NCBI RefSeq assembly: GCF_021730435.1
Contig: NZ_JABWGX010000035.1
Location: forward strand, 1-41,782
Direction of reading: 5' to 3'
Length of the DNA: 41,782 nt
Source of the DNA: Xanthobacter agilis
GTDB taxonomy: Bacteria > Pseudomonadota > Alphaproteobacteria > Rhizobiales > Xanthobacteraceae
Below, one piece after another: positions 8,229 to 15,921 of this stretch. A program made the translations under genes and the position numbers. Under the pieces are notes generated by a model, which was given only the letters and a program-made list of their open reading frames with translations, was not told where the DNA came from and did not search any database. Each line of letters opens with the position of its first letter. Position 1 is the stretch's first letter.

Positions 8229-9262
8229 TGCTCGTCCTTCACACCTTTCTGGGCCACGGAGCGCCACAGCAGCACGGGAAGGAGCAGCGTGAAGACGATC
8301 ACTTCCTTGTAGCTGCTGGCGTAAAAGGTGGAGAAGGCTTCCACGAGGCCGAGCGCCACAGCGCCGGCGGCGGCCACCGGGTAACTCGCGAGGCCACCGA
8401 TGATGGCGCCCACGAAGCCCTTGAGGCTGATGACGAAGCCGGAATCGAAATAGATGGTGGTGATGGGCGCGATCAGCACTCCCGACAGGCCGGAGATGAA
8501 CGCGGCCAGGGCGAAGCTGGCCTTGCCCGCGAGCGCCGGCGAGATGCCCACCAGTTGGGCCCCCAGTCGGTCCACCGCCGTCGCCCGGAGCGCCTTGCCA
8601 TAAAGGTTCTTCTCGAAGAATGCGTACAGCAGCGCGATGAGAATGAAGGACAGTGCGATCACCCACAGGGTTTGGCTGTTGATGATGGCATCGCCGATGG
8701 TGAAGGTGGCGTCGGAGAAGGGTTCCGTGCGCGAGCCCTCGGGGCCGAAGATGAGCAGGCCGGCGCTGGTGAGCGCCACATGGGCGGCGATGGCGACGAT
8801 GAGCAGTACCAGCCCGTTCGCCGACGCGATCGGCAGGAACAGCACCCGGTAGAGCAGCGGGCCCAGCGGCACCACCAGCGCCACGGTGAGTGCCCCCTGA
8901 AAGGCCATTCCGATATGCTCCAGAGGCAGGGTCACGCTGAGGCCGGTGACGGCGGCGACATAGGCGGGCATGAGCAGCTTGCTGGCGCGAAAGCGCAGTC
9001 GCCGGCCCGCGCGGAGGGCGTCGCGCGCGTCCATGAGGAGGCCGATGAGGCACAGGGCGACGAGCATGGCGCCGAGCATGACCGGCTTGCCGGCCTGCAT
9101 GCTGGCCATGGTGAGGGCCGCGTAGGAGACGAACTCCCCGAGCGGGATCAGCAGGATTCGCGTGACGGAGAAGACCAGGAGGATGGACAGGGCCAGCAGC
9201 GCGTATATGGCGCCGTTGATGAAGCCATCCTGTCCCAGGAGAAGCGCGATCTGGGCGTTCAT
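8225..9262 (-). CDS. livH: ABC importer permease, branched-chain amino acid type (LivH)
   Basis: The 345-aa integral membrane protein has the LivH pattern: an N-terminal segment (LGQDGFINGAIYALLALS), a row of hydrophobic helices, the coupling-loop region KNLYGKALRATAVD, and a glycine-rich segment near the end (FVGAIIGGLASYP). The start at ATG 9262 is preferred over ATG 9286 because GGGGAGG lies ten bases upstream. Compared with a typical 290-aa LivH it has extra sequence between about residues 50 and 110, including an arginine-rich cytoplasmic piece (RAGRRLRFRASK). It ends in a 4-bp overlap with livMG. A strong palindrome separates it from livK, which may set a higher level for the binding protein than for the membrane parts. 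Confidence 0.9.
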   Translation of the reverse strand: MNAQIALLLGQDGFINGAIYALLALSILLVFSVTRILLIPLGEFVSYAALTMASMQAGKPVMLGAMLVALCLIGLLMDARDALRAGRRLRFRASKLLMPAYVAAVTGLSVTLPLEHIGMAFQGALTVALVVPLGPLLYRVLFLPIASANGLVLLIVAIAAHVALTSAGLLIFGPEGSRTEPFSDATFTIGDAIINSQTLWVIALSFILIALLYAFFEKNLYGKALRATAVDRLGAQLVGISPALAGKASFALAAFISGLSGVLIAPITTIYFDSGFVISLKGFVGAIIGGLASYPVAAAGAVALGLVEAFSTFYASSYKEVIVFTLLLPVLLWRSVAQKGVKDEQ

Positions 9263-9412
9263 GCCGAAGCTGCCTCCCCGCGCCACGGCTTGGCGGGGCC
9301 ATCCCGCTCGAAATCAATCATGTTGCCTGCTCCTTCGGGGCCTGGGCCGGGTCCGCTTGCGACCGGCGCTGACAGGCCTGCCATGCCACTCATCCTGCGT
9401 GCGGGGCGCTGG

Positions 9413-9436
9413 AGGCGGGGCCGCGCGGCCCCGCCT
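9413..9436 (-). terminator. GC-rich hairpin between livK and livH
   Basis: The 24 bases form a perfect palindrome (arms AGGCGGGGCCGC and GCGGCCCCGCCT) placed 9 bp downstream of the livK stop. There is no T-run, so full termination is unlikely. Such hairpins after a binding-protein gene usually protect the upstream mRNA or cause partial termination, giving more LivK than permease. Confidence 0.55.
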
Positions 9437-9444
9437 CGTCGGGC

Positions 9445-10596
9445 TTATTTCAGGGGAGCCCACTGCCCGTTCTTGACCGTCACCAATTCGATGCCGCGCT
9501 CATCGAAACCGCTGTGGTCGGTGGGCGAGAGGTTGTAGATGCCCTGGGCGCCGGGCAGTTCTTTCACCTGCTCCAGGGCATCGCGCAACGCGCTGCGGAA
9601 GGCCGGAGTGCCGGGGGCGCCGGCCTTCAGGGCAACGGGAATGGCCTGTTCCAGCAGCAGGCCGGCGTCATAGACATTGGCGCCGAAGGTGGCGGGCTTG
9701 ACGCCATACTTCTTCTGGTAGGCGTCCATGTAAGCGGCGGCGACCTGCTTGGAGGGGTTGGAATCCTGGGCCTGATCCAGCACCAGCATGATGGAGCCGG
9801 CCACGGTCGTGCCTTCGACCTTCTTGCCGCCGAGCTGCAGATAGCCGGACAGCGCGGCGCCGTGGGACTGATAGTATTTGCCACGATAGCCGAGGTCATA
9901 AAGCGTGGTCTGGGGCATGACTGCGGAGCTGCCAGGCGCGGCGATCATGACCGCGTCGGGCTTGGCGGAGATGATCTTCAGACCCTGTGCGGTGAACGAT
10001 GTGTCCTGCCGCTGGAAGCGCTCCGTATCCACCAGCTTGATGCCCGCTTTCTGGGCGTCGGCGGAGAACACCTTCAGCCAGTTGTCGCCATAGGGGTCGG
10101 TGGGGCTGACGAAGGCGACGGTCTTCACACCGTCCTTCACCATCTGCTTCGCCAGTGCAGTCGAGACGATCTCGTCATTCTGGGTGGTCTTGAACACCCA
10201 CTTCTTCTTGTCGTCCATGGGCAGGATCACGGCGGTGCTGCCGACCGGCGCCAGCATGGGCACGCCCGCCTCCGCCGCGAAGCCGAGCGCGGCCACCGCC
10301 GAGGCCGTGCCCGAGGGGCCGATGATGGCATCCACCTTCTCTTCGTTGATCAGCTTGCGGAAAGCGGAAACCGCCGCGCTAGGATCACTTCCATCATCGA
10401 GCGCTATATATTCGATCGTCTGATCGCCGGCCTTGGCGGGTAGGAATGGAACCGTGTTCTTCTGTGGGATGCCGACCAGCGCCACAGGGCCCGAGGAGGA
10501 TGTGACGACGCCAACCTTCACCTGGGCGTAGGCCGGGGAAAGGTAGAGCGCGCCGAATATCATCGACACCATCAACCGCTTCGCAGACAATTTCAT
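9445..10596 (-). CDS. livK: Periplasmic substrate-binding protein, HAAT type (LivK-like)
   Basis: The 383-aa protein starts with a Sec signal peptide (MKLSAKRLMVSMIFGALYLS, cleavage likely after AYA). It then shows the type I periplasmic binding fold of Leu/Ile/Val-like receptors (VKVGVVTSSSGPVA, IIGPSGTASAVAALGFAAEAGVPM, FVSPTDPYGDNW, VYDAGLLLEQAI). It should bind the substrate in the periplasm and deliver it to LivH/LivMG/LivF encoded downstream. The AGGAG upstream ends only one base before the ATG at 10596, which is unusually close; an ATG at 10572 would be better spaced but would shorten the signal peptide. The gene heads the minus-strand importer and enzyme operon. Ligand is unknown; an aromatic acid such as indole-acetate is a context-based guess. 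Confidence 0.9.
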   Translation of the reverse strand: MKLSAKRLMVSMIFGALYLSPAYAQVKVGVVTSSSGPVALVGIPQKNTVPFLPAKAGDQTIEYIALDDGSDPSAAVSAFRKLINEEKVDAIIGPSGTASAVAALGFAAEAGVPMLAPVGSTAVILPMDDKKKWVFKTTQNDEIVSTALAKQMVKDGVKTVAFVSPTDPYGDNWLKVFSADAQKAGIKLVDTERFQRQDTSFTAQGLKIISAKPDAVMIAAPGSSAVMPQTTLYDLGYRGKYYQSHGAALSGYLQLGGKKVEGTTVAGSIMLVLDQAQDSNPSKQVAAAYMDAYQKKYGVKPATFGANVYDAGLLLEQAIPVALKAGAPGTPAFRSALRDALEQVKELPGAQGIYNLSPTDHSGFDERGIELVTVKNGQWAPLK

Positions 10597-11430
10597 TCTC
10601 CTTGACCGAGGACTGTGAGGACGGAGACCAAAGGGAAGAACACCGGCGCCAACGCCCCTCTCGCGTTCGCGGGAACGGGCAACCTTGGACACGGATCCAC
10701 GGCGGACTCGCTCGCCCGCCTCGAAGTTGGCGCCCCTGGAAGATCTGAGAGAGCTCATTCCGGCCGGAAGGCGGATGCGTATTCCGATCTTGCGGCCCGC
10801 GCCCCGCTCATCTGCGCGGCGCGTGTCGGTGAACCGAATGCGGACGTCCGTCTTTCCAACTCTGTACTTAAGCCAGATCATTAACACCCATTCGGCGCAT
10901 GGCGGCAACGGCTTCGCCACATTTCGCGTGCGCATTTTATAGATATGAGGCGCCTCCAATTTGATCGTCAGCTTGTGTTTTAGCCGCGCGCCCCGCACTC
11001 TCCGCGCGGCCGGTGGGCGATGTCGAAATCTTATAAACTATTATAAAATTTACACAAAAATTGGATCGAGGAGGCGCTGCAGCGCCCCATCGCGGATTTG
11101 ATTTTGATCAAATCCTGCCGAGAATTGATGCAGAATGGCCCTCAAATAACTTCCGTAATCATTTGACTCTAAAAATATCTATGCCTAGCTTTGGGGCGTG
11201 AACAGGGTGGTTCGACGCGAGCGATCGCGTCGCTGCCGCCCGTCGGAACATCCCAAAGGCATGCTTTCGGAAGTGCTACGGACGCGAATTGCGCGAACCC
11301 TTGCGCATACGTGGTCGTCTGTACTGCCGATGGAGGCGCGCCCGAAGCACGGGACGATCCGAAACGGGCCGGTTGGCGGGGCCGGATCGCGCCAAGCCTC
11401 CCGCGGTGGGCAAGCGGTGGAGTTCTCTGC
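10597..11430. promoter_or_regulatory. Divergent control region between livK and iacA
   Basis: I see no gene in these 834 bp. The part next to livK is GC-rich; 11020-11170 is AT-rich and holds the likely promoters. Visible elements are a perfect 14-bp palindrome (GGCGCTG/CAGCGCC, 11073-11086), an ATTTGAT-N4-ATCAAAT palindrome (11096-11113, listed separately), and a possible sigma-70 promoter (TTGACT at about 11163 and TAGCTT 17 bp later). If transcription starts near 11195, the iacA leader would be over 200 nt. Confidence 0.5.
11096..11113. promoter_or_regulatory. ATTTGAT-N4-ATCAAAT operator upstream of iacA
   Basis: A perfect palindrome with 7-bp arms and a 4-bp spacer. The core TTGAT-N4-ATCAA equals the FNR/FixK consensus of the CRP-FNR superfamily. 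A near copy sits before the SDR gene (13208) and a perfect-arm copy before the second monooxygenase gene (22344). Alternatively it may be the operator of a local regulator (MarR or LysR). It lies about 320 bp before the iacA ATG. Confidence 0.55.
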
Positions 11431-12594
11431 ATGGTGACCAAGTTCATGCTTCAGAAAACGGTGTCGGATGAGGCTGCAACTCCGGATTGGCCGGGGTTCC
11501 TGGCGGATATTCGTGCGCGCCGGAAGGAATTTGAACAGCAGAAATTCATCTCCCAGGATGTCATAGAGGGCTTTCGCCAGCGGGGAATCTACCGTGCCCT
11601 GGTGGCACGCCGGTTCGGCGGGGACGAATTGTCTCCTGCTGCGTTCTGCGAGCAGATCGAGATGATTGCGCGCGCGGATGGTTCGGCCGCGTGGGTGGCG
11701 AGCTTCGGCATTGGCGGGGTATATCTGTCCGCGCTGCCGCTGGCGACGCTCCAGGCGCTTTATGGCCGCGGCCCGGATTTGGTTTTTGCCGGCGGCATCT
11801 TCCCGCCCCGCCCCGCCGCCCGTGTGGCGGGTGGCCTCGCCGTTTCGGGCCGGTGGAGCTTCGCCAGCGGCTGCATGGGCGCAGACGTGCTCGGCGTCGG
11901 CATTCTCCCGAGCTCGGGCGACAGCCGGGAACTGCCACGCATGGCTGTGATGGACCGCTCCAAGGCCCGCATCGAGCCCAATTGGGATGTGGCTGGCCTC
12001 GCCGGCACGGGCAGTCATGATGTCATCGTCGAGAATGTCGTCGTGCCCGAGGCCTGGACTTTCGTTCGTGGCGGAAAGTCTTCCCTGGACGAGAAGTTGT
12101 ATCGCTATCCTGCGCTGTCGTTCGCGGCGCAGGTGCTCTCGGTGGTCGGGCTTGGCGTGGCGCGCGCGAGCCTCGACGAGGTGGTCGCGCTCGCCCAAGG
12201 GCGCGCCTCCGTCACCGGTGCGCCGAGCCTCGGCGAGCGCGCTTATGTGCAGCTTGAGATGGCGAAGGCTGAAGCGGACCTGCGCGCTGCCCGCTGTTGG
12301 TTCTATGAGGCCATTGAAGAGGCGTGGGACGCGCTGGACCATGCGGAGGAGGCAAGTGGCGAGCAGATCAGCATGTTGCGTCTGTCTTCCACCCACGCCA
12401 CCCGCGTTGCTGCTGACGTGGCGCGCCGCGCACAGATGGTGGCGGGCATGAGCGGTATGTATGAGAGCAGCCCGATCGCCATGCACGTGCGCGATGCGCA
12501 AATGGTCACCCAGCATGCCTTCATGGGCGAGATTACCTATCAAAGTGCCGGGGCCATGCTGTTCGGCCACGCCCCGTTGCCGGGCTACCGTTGA
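11431..12594 (+). CDS. iacA: Flavin-dependent monooxygenase, acyl-CoA-dehydrogenase fold (IacA-like)
   Basis: The 387-aa protein has the acyl-CoA dehydrogenase fold of reduced-flavin monooxygenases (HsaA, HpaB-C2 and DszC type). Visible are the N-terminal helical domain, RADGSAAWVA (81-90), SGRWSFASGCMGAD in the flavin-binding beta domain, TGSHDVIVENVVVPE, and the C-terminal helical dimer domain with SSTHATRVAADVARRAQ. IacA of indole-3-acetate degraders oxygenates the indole ring using FADH2 from a separate reductase; that partner is probably the flavin reductase at 14098. The identification rests on the whole gene set (A, B, C, D, E, F, G, H). ATG 11431 follows GTGGAG; ATG 11446 is an alternative. 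A divergent paralogue lies at 22376. Confidence 0.85.
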   Translation: MVTKFMLQKTVSDEAATPDWPGFLADIRARRKEFEQQKFISQDVIEGFRQRGIYRALVARRFGGDELSPAAFCEQIEMIARADGSAAWVASFGIGGVYLSALPLATLQALYGRGPDLVFAGGIFPPRPAARVAGGLAVSGRWSFASGCMGADVLGVGILPSSGDSRELPRMAVMDRSKARIEPNWDVAGLAGTGSHDVIVENVVVPEAWTFVRGGKSSLDEKLYRYPALSFAAQVLSVVGLGVARASLDEVVALAQGRASVTGAPSLGERAYVQLEMAKAEADLRAARCWFYEAIEEAWDALDHAEEASGEQISMLRLSSTHATRVAADVARRAQMVAGMSGMYESSPIAMHVRDAQMVTQHAFMGEITYQSAGAMLFGHAPLPGYR

Positions 12595-12708
12595 TTCCAA
12601 GGGCTCGCGCAGGTGACGTACGGCGCTGTGGCCGCGCGCGGGGTCTGGGCGAACGGCGCCGGTCGAAGACCGGGGTCGATGGCGTGATTTTCATCCATGG
12701 AGACTGTG

Positions 12709-13068
12709 ATGAGTGAGAAGAAGCCCCTGCGAACTATGTTCTGCTTTGGGATCTCCCAGAATTTCTTCGATGCGGATACCGAAGAGGCGAAGCAGGTGTG
12801 GCGCGCCTTCAGCGAGATGTGGAACGGCATCGCCGCCATTCCGGGCGCCGCGATGCTGGCCAATCTCGATGATGACCAGACCATGGTCGGCCCCTCCGAA
12901 TCCTGGCCCTGGACCACGTATCTGATGGCCGACATGCCGGATTACGAAGCGGTGGTGGCGGCCTGCAACCTCGTACGCACAACGCCCGTTGGAGATGGCA
13001 CGCATAAGTTGTGGAAGTATTGCCGCGTGCAGGCCCGCATCGGGCGTGCACTGGTGGTGCCGGCCTGA
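12709..13068 (+). CDS. iacB: Small protein in the IacB position
   Basis: The 119-aa soluble protein lies directly after the IacA-like gene, where iac clusters have iacB, a small gene of uncertain biochemical role. The product contains FCFGISQNFFDADTEEAK, WNGIAAIPGAAMLANLDDD and WPWTTYLMADMPDYEAVV, a pattern like ferredoxin-fold (dimeric alpha+beta barrel) small enzymes. I assign IacB by position and size more than by recognised sequence. ATG 12709 is chosen because GGAGA is six bases upstream; ATG 12697 lacks a signal. It is separated from the next gene by a hairpin and a new promoter region. Confidence 0.6.
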   Translation: MSEKKPLRTMFCFGISQNFFDADTEEAKQVWRAFSEMWNGIAAIPGAAMLANLDDDQTMVGPSESWPWTTYLMADMPDYEAVVAACNLVRTTPVGDGTHKLWKYCRVQARIGRALVVPA

Positions 13069-13085
13069 TCCAGGCGGCCTGCCTG

Positions 13086-13117
13086 CCCACCAGCCGCCGT
13101 AGGCCGGGCTGGTTGGG
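13086..13117 (+). terminator. Hairpin downstream of iacB
   Basis: CCCACCAGCC (13086-13095) can pair with GGCTGGTTGGG (13107-13117) with one bulge. No T-run follows, so this is a weak terminator or mRNA-stabilising hairpin ending the iacAB transcript. Confidence 0.35.
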
Positions 13118-13207
13118 TCAGAGGCGGGCCGCGCGCGCCGATATCAATGCGCAGAATTTATAGTTGGAATGAAATCAATGAATTTGCCTCATTCACATGA
13201 ATCCTGC

Positions 13208-13223
13208 TTTGATCCATCTCAAG
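13208..13223. promoter_or_regulatory. Imperfect TTTGAT-N4-CTCAAG operator upstream of the SDR gene
   Basis: The left half CTGCTTTGATC is identical to that of the site at 22340-22350; the right half keeps TCAA. It sits about 115 bp upstream of the SDR start in an AT-rich 270-bp gap (13069-13338) with no gene, indicating that iacE-G-H-C-D has its own promoter under the same control. Confidence 0.4.
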
Positions 13224-13338
13224 CGCGAGCGGCAACCTCTAATGCAAGTCGGGAAGAATAAGAAGCAAATTTCATTTCATGACGTGTATTCGGTCTTTCT
13301 TTCGGTGCCGATGCATGTGTTTTCTCGAGGAGCGGATG

Positions 13339-14079
13339 ATGAGGCAGGTTGCGTTGGTCACGGGTGCCGCGCAGGGGCTCGGTCGGGTCATCGCGGAAAA
13401 GCTGCACGCGGCGGGATATGCGGTGGCGGTGACCGACGTGGTGGAGGACGAGGTGCGCGCTCTGGCGGCGGGCCTCGACCCGTCCGGTGAAACCGCCCTT
13501 GGCCTCGCCCTCGATGTCACGCGCAAGGCGGATTTCGAGGCGGCGCTGGAGGCGGCGCGCGCCAAGTGGGGCGTGGTCCATGTGGCTGTGAACAACGCCG
13601 CAGTCACGCCCACCACGCCCGTCATGCAGATCTCACCGGAAGAATTCGACAAGGTCATTACGGTCAATCTTAGGGGCACCTTCCTCGGATGCCAGGTTTT
13701 CGGCGCGTATTTCGCCGCGAGCGGCTATGGCCGCATCATCAATCTCGCCTCGCTGGCGGGGCAGAATGGGGGCACGGCCTCCGGTGCCCACTATGCCTCG
13801 TCCAAAGCCGGCATCCTGACCCTCACCAAGATCTTCGCCCGTGAGCTGGGCGCGGCGAACGTCACCGTGAATGCGGTGGCGCCGGGGCCGATGGACCTGC
13901 CGTCGGTCCACGCGTCGGTGCCGGCTGAGCGGCTCGCCCGGATCGTCGACACCATTCCGGTGAAGCGGCTGGGGGATCCCGCCTTCGTTGCCGACATTGT
14001 CGTGAAGCTCGCCGCGCCGGAGGCCGCGTTCGTCACCGGTGCGGCGTGGGACATTAACGGCGGCATCTTCATGCGCTGA
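13339..14079 (+). CDS. iacE: Short-chain dehydrogenase/reductase (IacE-like)
   Basis: A classical SDR of 246 aa. It has the cofactor motif TGAAQGLG (8-15), NNAA (85-88) and catalytic Asn110, Ser138, Tyr152 and Lys156 (HYASSKAG). The aspartate in VTDV after the second strand favours NAD over NADP. In iac pathways IacE acts on the oxygenated indole-acetate intermediate after IacA. ATG 13339 has GAGGAG at the best spacing; ATG 13336 is possible. It heads the plus-strand group E-G-H-C-D and ends 18 bp before the flavin reductase gene. Confidence 0.85.
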   Translation: MRQVALVTGAAQGLGRVIAEKLHAAGYAVAVTDVVEDEVRALAAGLDPSGETALGLALDVTRKADFEAALEAARAKWGVVHVAVNNAAVTPTTPVMQISPEEFDKVITVNLRGTFLGCQVFGAYFAASGYGRIINLASLAGQNGGTASGAHYASSKAGILTLTKIFARELGAANVTVNAVAPGPMDLPSVHASVPAERLARIVDTIPVKRLGDPAFVADIVVKLAAPEAAFVTGAAWDINGGIFMR

Positions 14080-14097
14080 GCGGCCAGGAGGCGCGCC

Positions 14098-14598
14098 ATG
14101 GTTGAAGTTCAGGATTATCGTGACGGGATGGCGCTGCTGGGGAGCGCGGTGAGCGTCATTACCACCGATGGCCCGGCAGGCCGGGCCGGCTTTACCGCCA
14201 CGGCGGTGTCGAGCGTGACGGATCAGCCCCCCACGCTGCTCGTGTGCCAGAACAAATCATCCTACGCCCACCGCTTATTCCTGGAGAATAAGGTGTTGTG
14301 CGTCAATGTTCTCAGCCAGAATCATGAAAGTCTGTCCGCGGCTTTCGCCGATCGCGCGCTCGAGGTGGAAGCGCGCTTTGCGCGGGCCCAATGGTCGCAG
14401 CTCGCCACGCGCAGCCCGGTGCTGTCCCATGCGCTCGTGGCCTTCGATTGCGCCATTGTGGACAGCCATGAAGTGGGCAGCCACGTGGTGTTTTTCGCGC
14501 AGGTGCACGGCATCCAACTCGGCGGCGGGAGCGGCGGCCTCGTCTATTTCGACCGTGCCTATCACGCCCTCGCCCATCGCGCCCCGGCGCCCGCTTGA
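14098..14598 (+). CDS. iacG: Flavin reductase (IacG-like)
   Basis: The 166-aa protein is of the flavin reductase-like (HpaC/RutF) family: GFTATAVSSVTDQPPTLLVCQN near the N-terminus, VLCVNVLSQNH in the middle and the flavin-binding GSHVVFFAQVHG near the C-terminus. These enzymes use NAD(P)H to make free reduced flavin for a partner monooxygenase, here most likely the IacA-like protein and perhaps also the second monooxygenase at 22376, which has no reductase nearby. A strong ribosome binding site (CAGGAGG) precedes the ATG. The stop codon lies in the loop of a perfect hairpin (14587-14606). Confidence 0.88.
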   Translation: MVEVQDYRDGMALLGSAVSVITTDGPAGRAGFTATAVSSVTDQPPTLLVCQNKSSYAHRLFLENKVLCVNVLSQNHESLSAAFADRALEVEARFARAQWSQLATRSPVLSHALVAFDCAIVDSHEVGSHVVFFAQVHGIQLGGGSGGLVYFDRAYHALAHRAPAPA

Positions 14599-14606
14599 GC
14601 GGGCGC
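14587..14606 (+). terminator. Hairpin containing the iacG stop codon
   Basis: GCGCCCGC (14587-14594) and GCGGGCGC (14599-14606) form a perfect 8-bp stem with loop TTGA that includes the TGA stop. No T-run follows, so it may be a translational or mRNA-processing element rather than a terminator. Confidence 0.4.
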
Positions 14607-14661
14607 GTCAGGTGCTGCGATCCCATCCGCGAACTTTCCCGTTTCGAACCGGCGCAAACCC

Positions 14662-15918
14662 ATGAACACGCTGTCTCAGGCGGCATCGCACGCCGCATCG
14701 CCTTTTCCGTCCATTGACCCGGTCGCCAGCCATATCCTGGTGACGCCCCTCGACCTCGGGGGGCGCGGGCTGCGCGTCGCGGTAAAGGACACCATCGACA
14801 TTGCCGGGCTGCCGACCCGCGCTGGCAGCCCGGTCTATGCAGATGCCGCGCCCGCATCGGCTCATGCCCAGGTGGTCGAGCGCCTGCTGGCCCAGGGATG
14901 CCGCATCGTCGGCAAGGCCAACCTGCACGAAATGGCGTTCGGGGTCACCGGGGTCAATCCTCATACCGGCACGGCGCTGAACCCCTATTTTCCCCATCAC
15001 GTTCCCGGTGGGTCATCCAGCGGCTCGGCTGCGGCGGTGGCGGCCGGCATCGCCGACTTCGCCCTGGGCACCGATACCGGAGGGTCGGTGCGCACGCCTG
15101 CCTGTTGCTGCGGCGTGTTCGGGCTGAAGACCACATTCGGCCGAGTGAGCCGGGCCGGGGTGGCGCCCGCCGGCTCGTCGCTGGATTGCGTGGGTCCGTT
15201 TGCCGTCGATGCGGCGATGCTCACGCGCGCCATGGCCATCATCGACCCCAGTTTCACGCCGCTCTCGCTGGCGCGCATCCCGGTTCTGGGCCTGCTCTCG
15301 GTGAGCGCCTCCCGGGCCGTCTCCGCAGCCTTTGCCGAAGCCCTCGCGGCGGCCGCGGTGGAGCTGCGCCCGGCCAGGGTGGAAGGGCTGGACGACGCCT
15401 ATGAAGCCGGCCTCACCATCATCAATTTCGAGAATTGGGCCGCCTTTGGGCCGCTGACAGCGTCGCCGGCCATGGGCGCCGATGTGCGCCTGCGGCTCCT
15501 GGGCGCCGCGCGCACCACGCCGGAGATGGTGGCCGCGGCCAATGGCGTTCGCGCGCGGGTTTCCGCCGCGGTGGATGCCGCGCTCGACGCCGTTGACGCC
15601 CTGGTGCTGCCGACGATGCCCGATGTGCCCCCGCGCCTGGAGGAGGCCGGTGATGCCAGGGCGGCCATCGGCATCACCCGCTTTGTCCGCGCCTTCAACC
15701 TTACAGGCCACCCCGCTCTCACGGTTCCGGTGCTCACCACCGAGGGCCTGCCCGCCGGCATCCAGCTGGTGGGCCGCAAGGGCGACGATGCGGGCCTGTG
15801 CGCCATCGCGGAGTGGCTGTCCTCGCGTCTGCCCGCCAACCGCATCCCTGGCCGCGCTCGCGCCAAGGCGGCATTCGCCGCCGCGCGCGCGGACCATCCA
15901 CGTTCCGAGGAGGAGTGA
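14662..15918 (+). CDS. iacH: Amidase-signature hydrolase (IacH-like)
   Basis: The 418-aa protein is an amidase-signature enzyme with an intact Ser-cisSer-Lys triad: Lys42 in AVKDTIDIAG, the cis-serine in GGSSSGS (about 118) and nucleophile Ser142 in TDTGGSVRTP. In iac clusters iacH encodes an amidase whose precise step is not settled; it could open an amide or lactam formed by indole-ring oxidation. A cluster CCC follows the nucleophile loop (148-150), which is unusual. The gene ends 3 bp before the Rieske alpha gene, so it belongs to the E-G-H-C-D unit. The ribosome binding site at ATG 14662 is weak. Confidence 0.85.
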   Translation: MNTLSQAASHAASPFPSIDPVASHILVTPLDLGGRGLRVAVKDTIDIAGLPTRAGSPVYADAAPASAHAQVVERLLAQGCRIVGKANLHEMAFGVTGVNPHTGTALNPYFPHHVPGGSSSGSAAAVAAGIADFALGTDTGGSVRTPACCCGVFGLKTTFGRVSRAGVAPAGSSLDCVGPFAVDAAMLTRAMAIIDPSFTPLSLARIPVLGLLSVSASRAVSAAFAEALAAAAVELRPARVEGLDDAYEAGLTIINFENWAAFGPLTASPAMGADVRLRLLGAARTTPEMVAAANGVRARVSAAVDAALDAVDALVLPTMPDVPPRLEEAGDARAAIGITRFVRAFNLTGHPALTVPVLTTEGLPAGIQLVGRKGDDAGLCAIAEWLSSRLPANRIPGRARAKAAFAAARADHPRSEEE

Positions 15919-15921
15919 TCT

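Noticed and set aside
6396-9317. A single 973-aa minus-strand frame
   Set aside because: Its N-terminal 360 residues are an arginine/glycine-rich shadow of livH in another frame. The real fused protein begins at ATG 8228.
11073-11086. The GGCGCTG/CAGCGCC palindrome as a terminator
   Set aside because: No gene ends nearby and no T-run follows. It is noted only as part of the control region.
11185-12600. A 471-aa ORF opposite iacA
   Set aside because: It is the antisense shadow of a well-supported flavin monooxygenase gene, with low-complexity His/Arg/Ala composition; the same holds for many long ORFs in this high-GC window.
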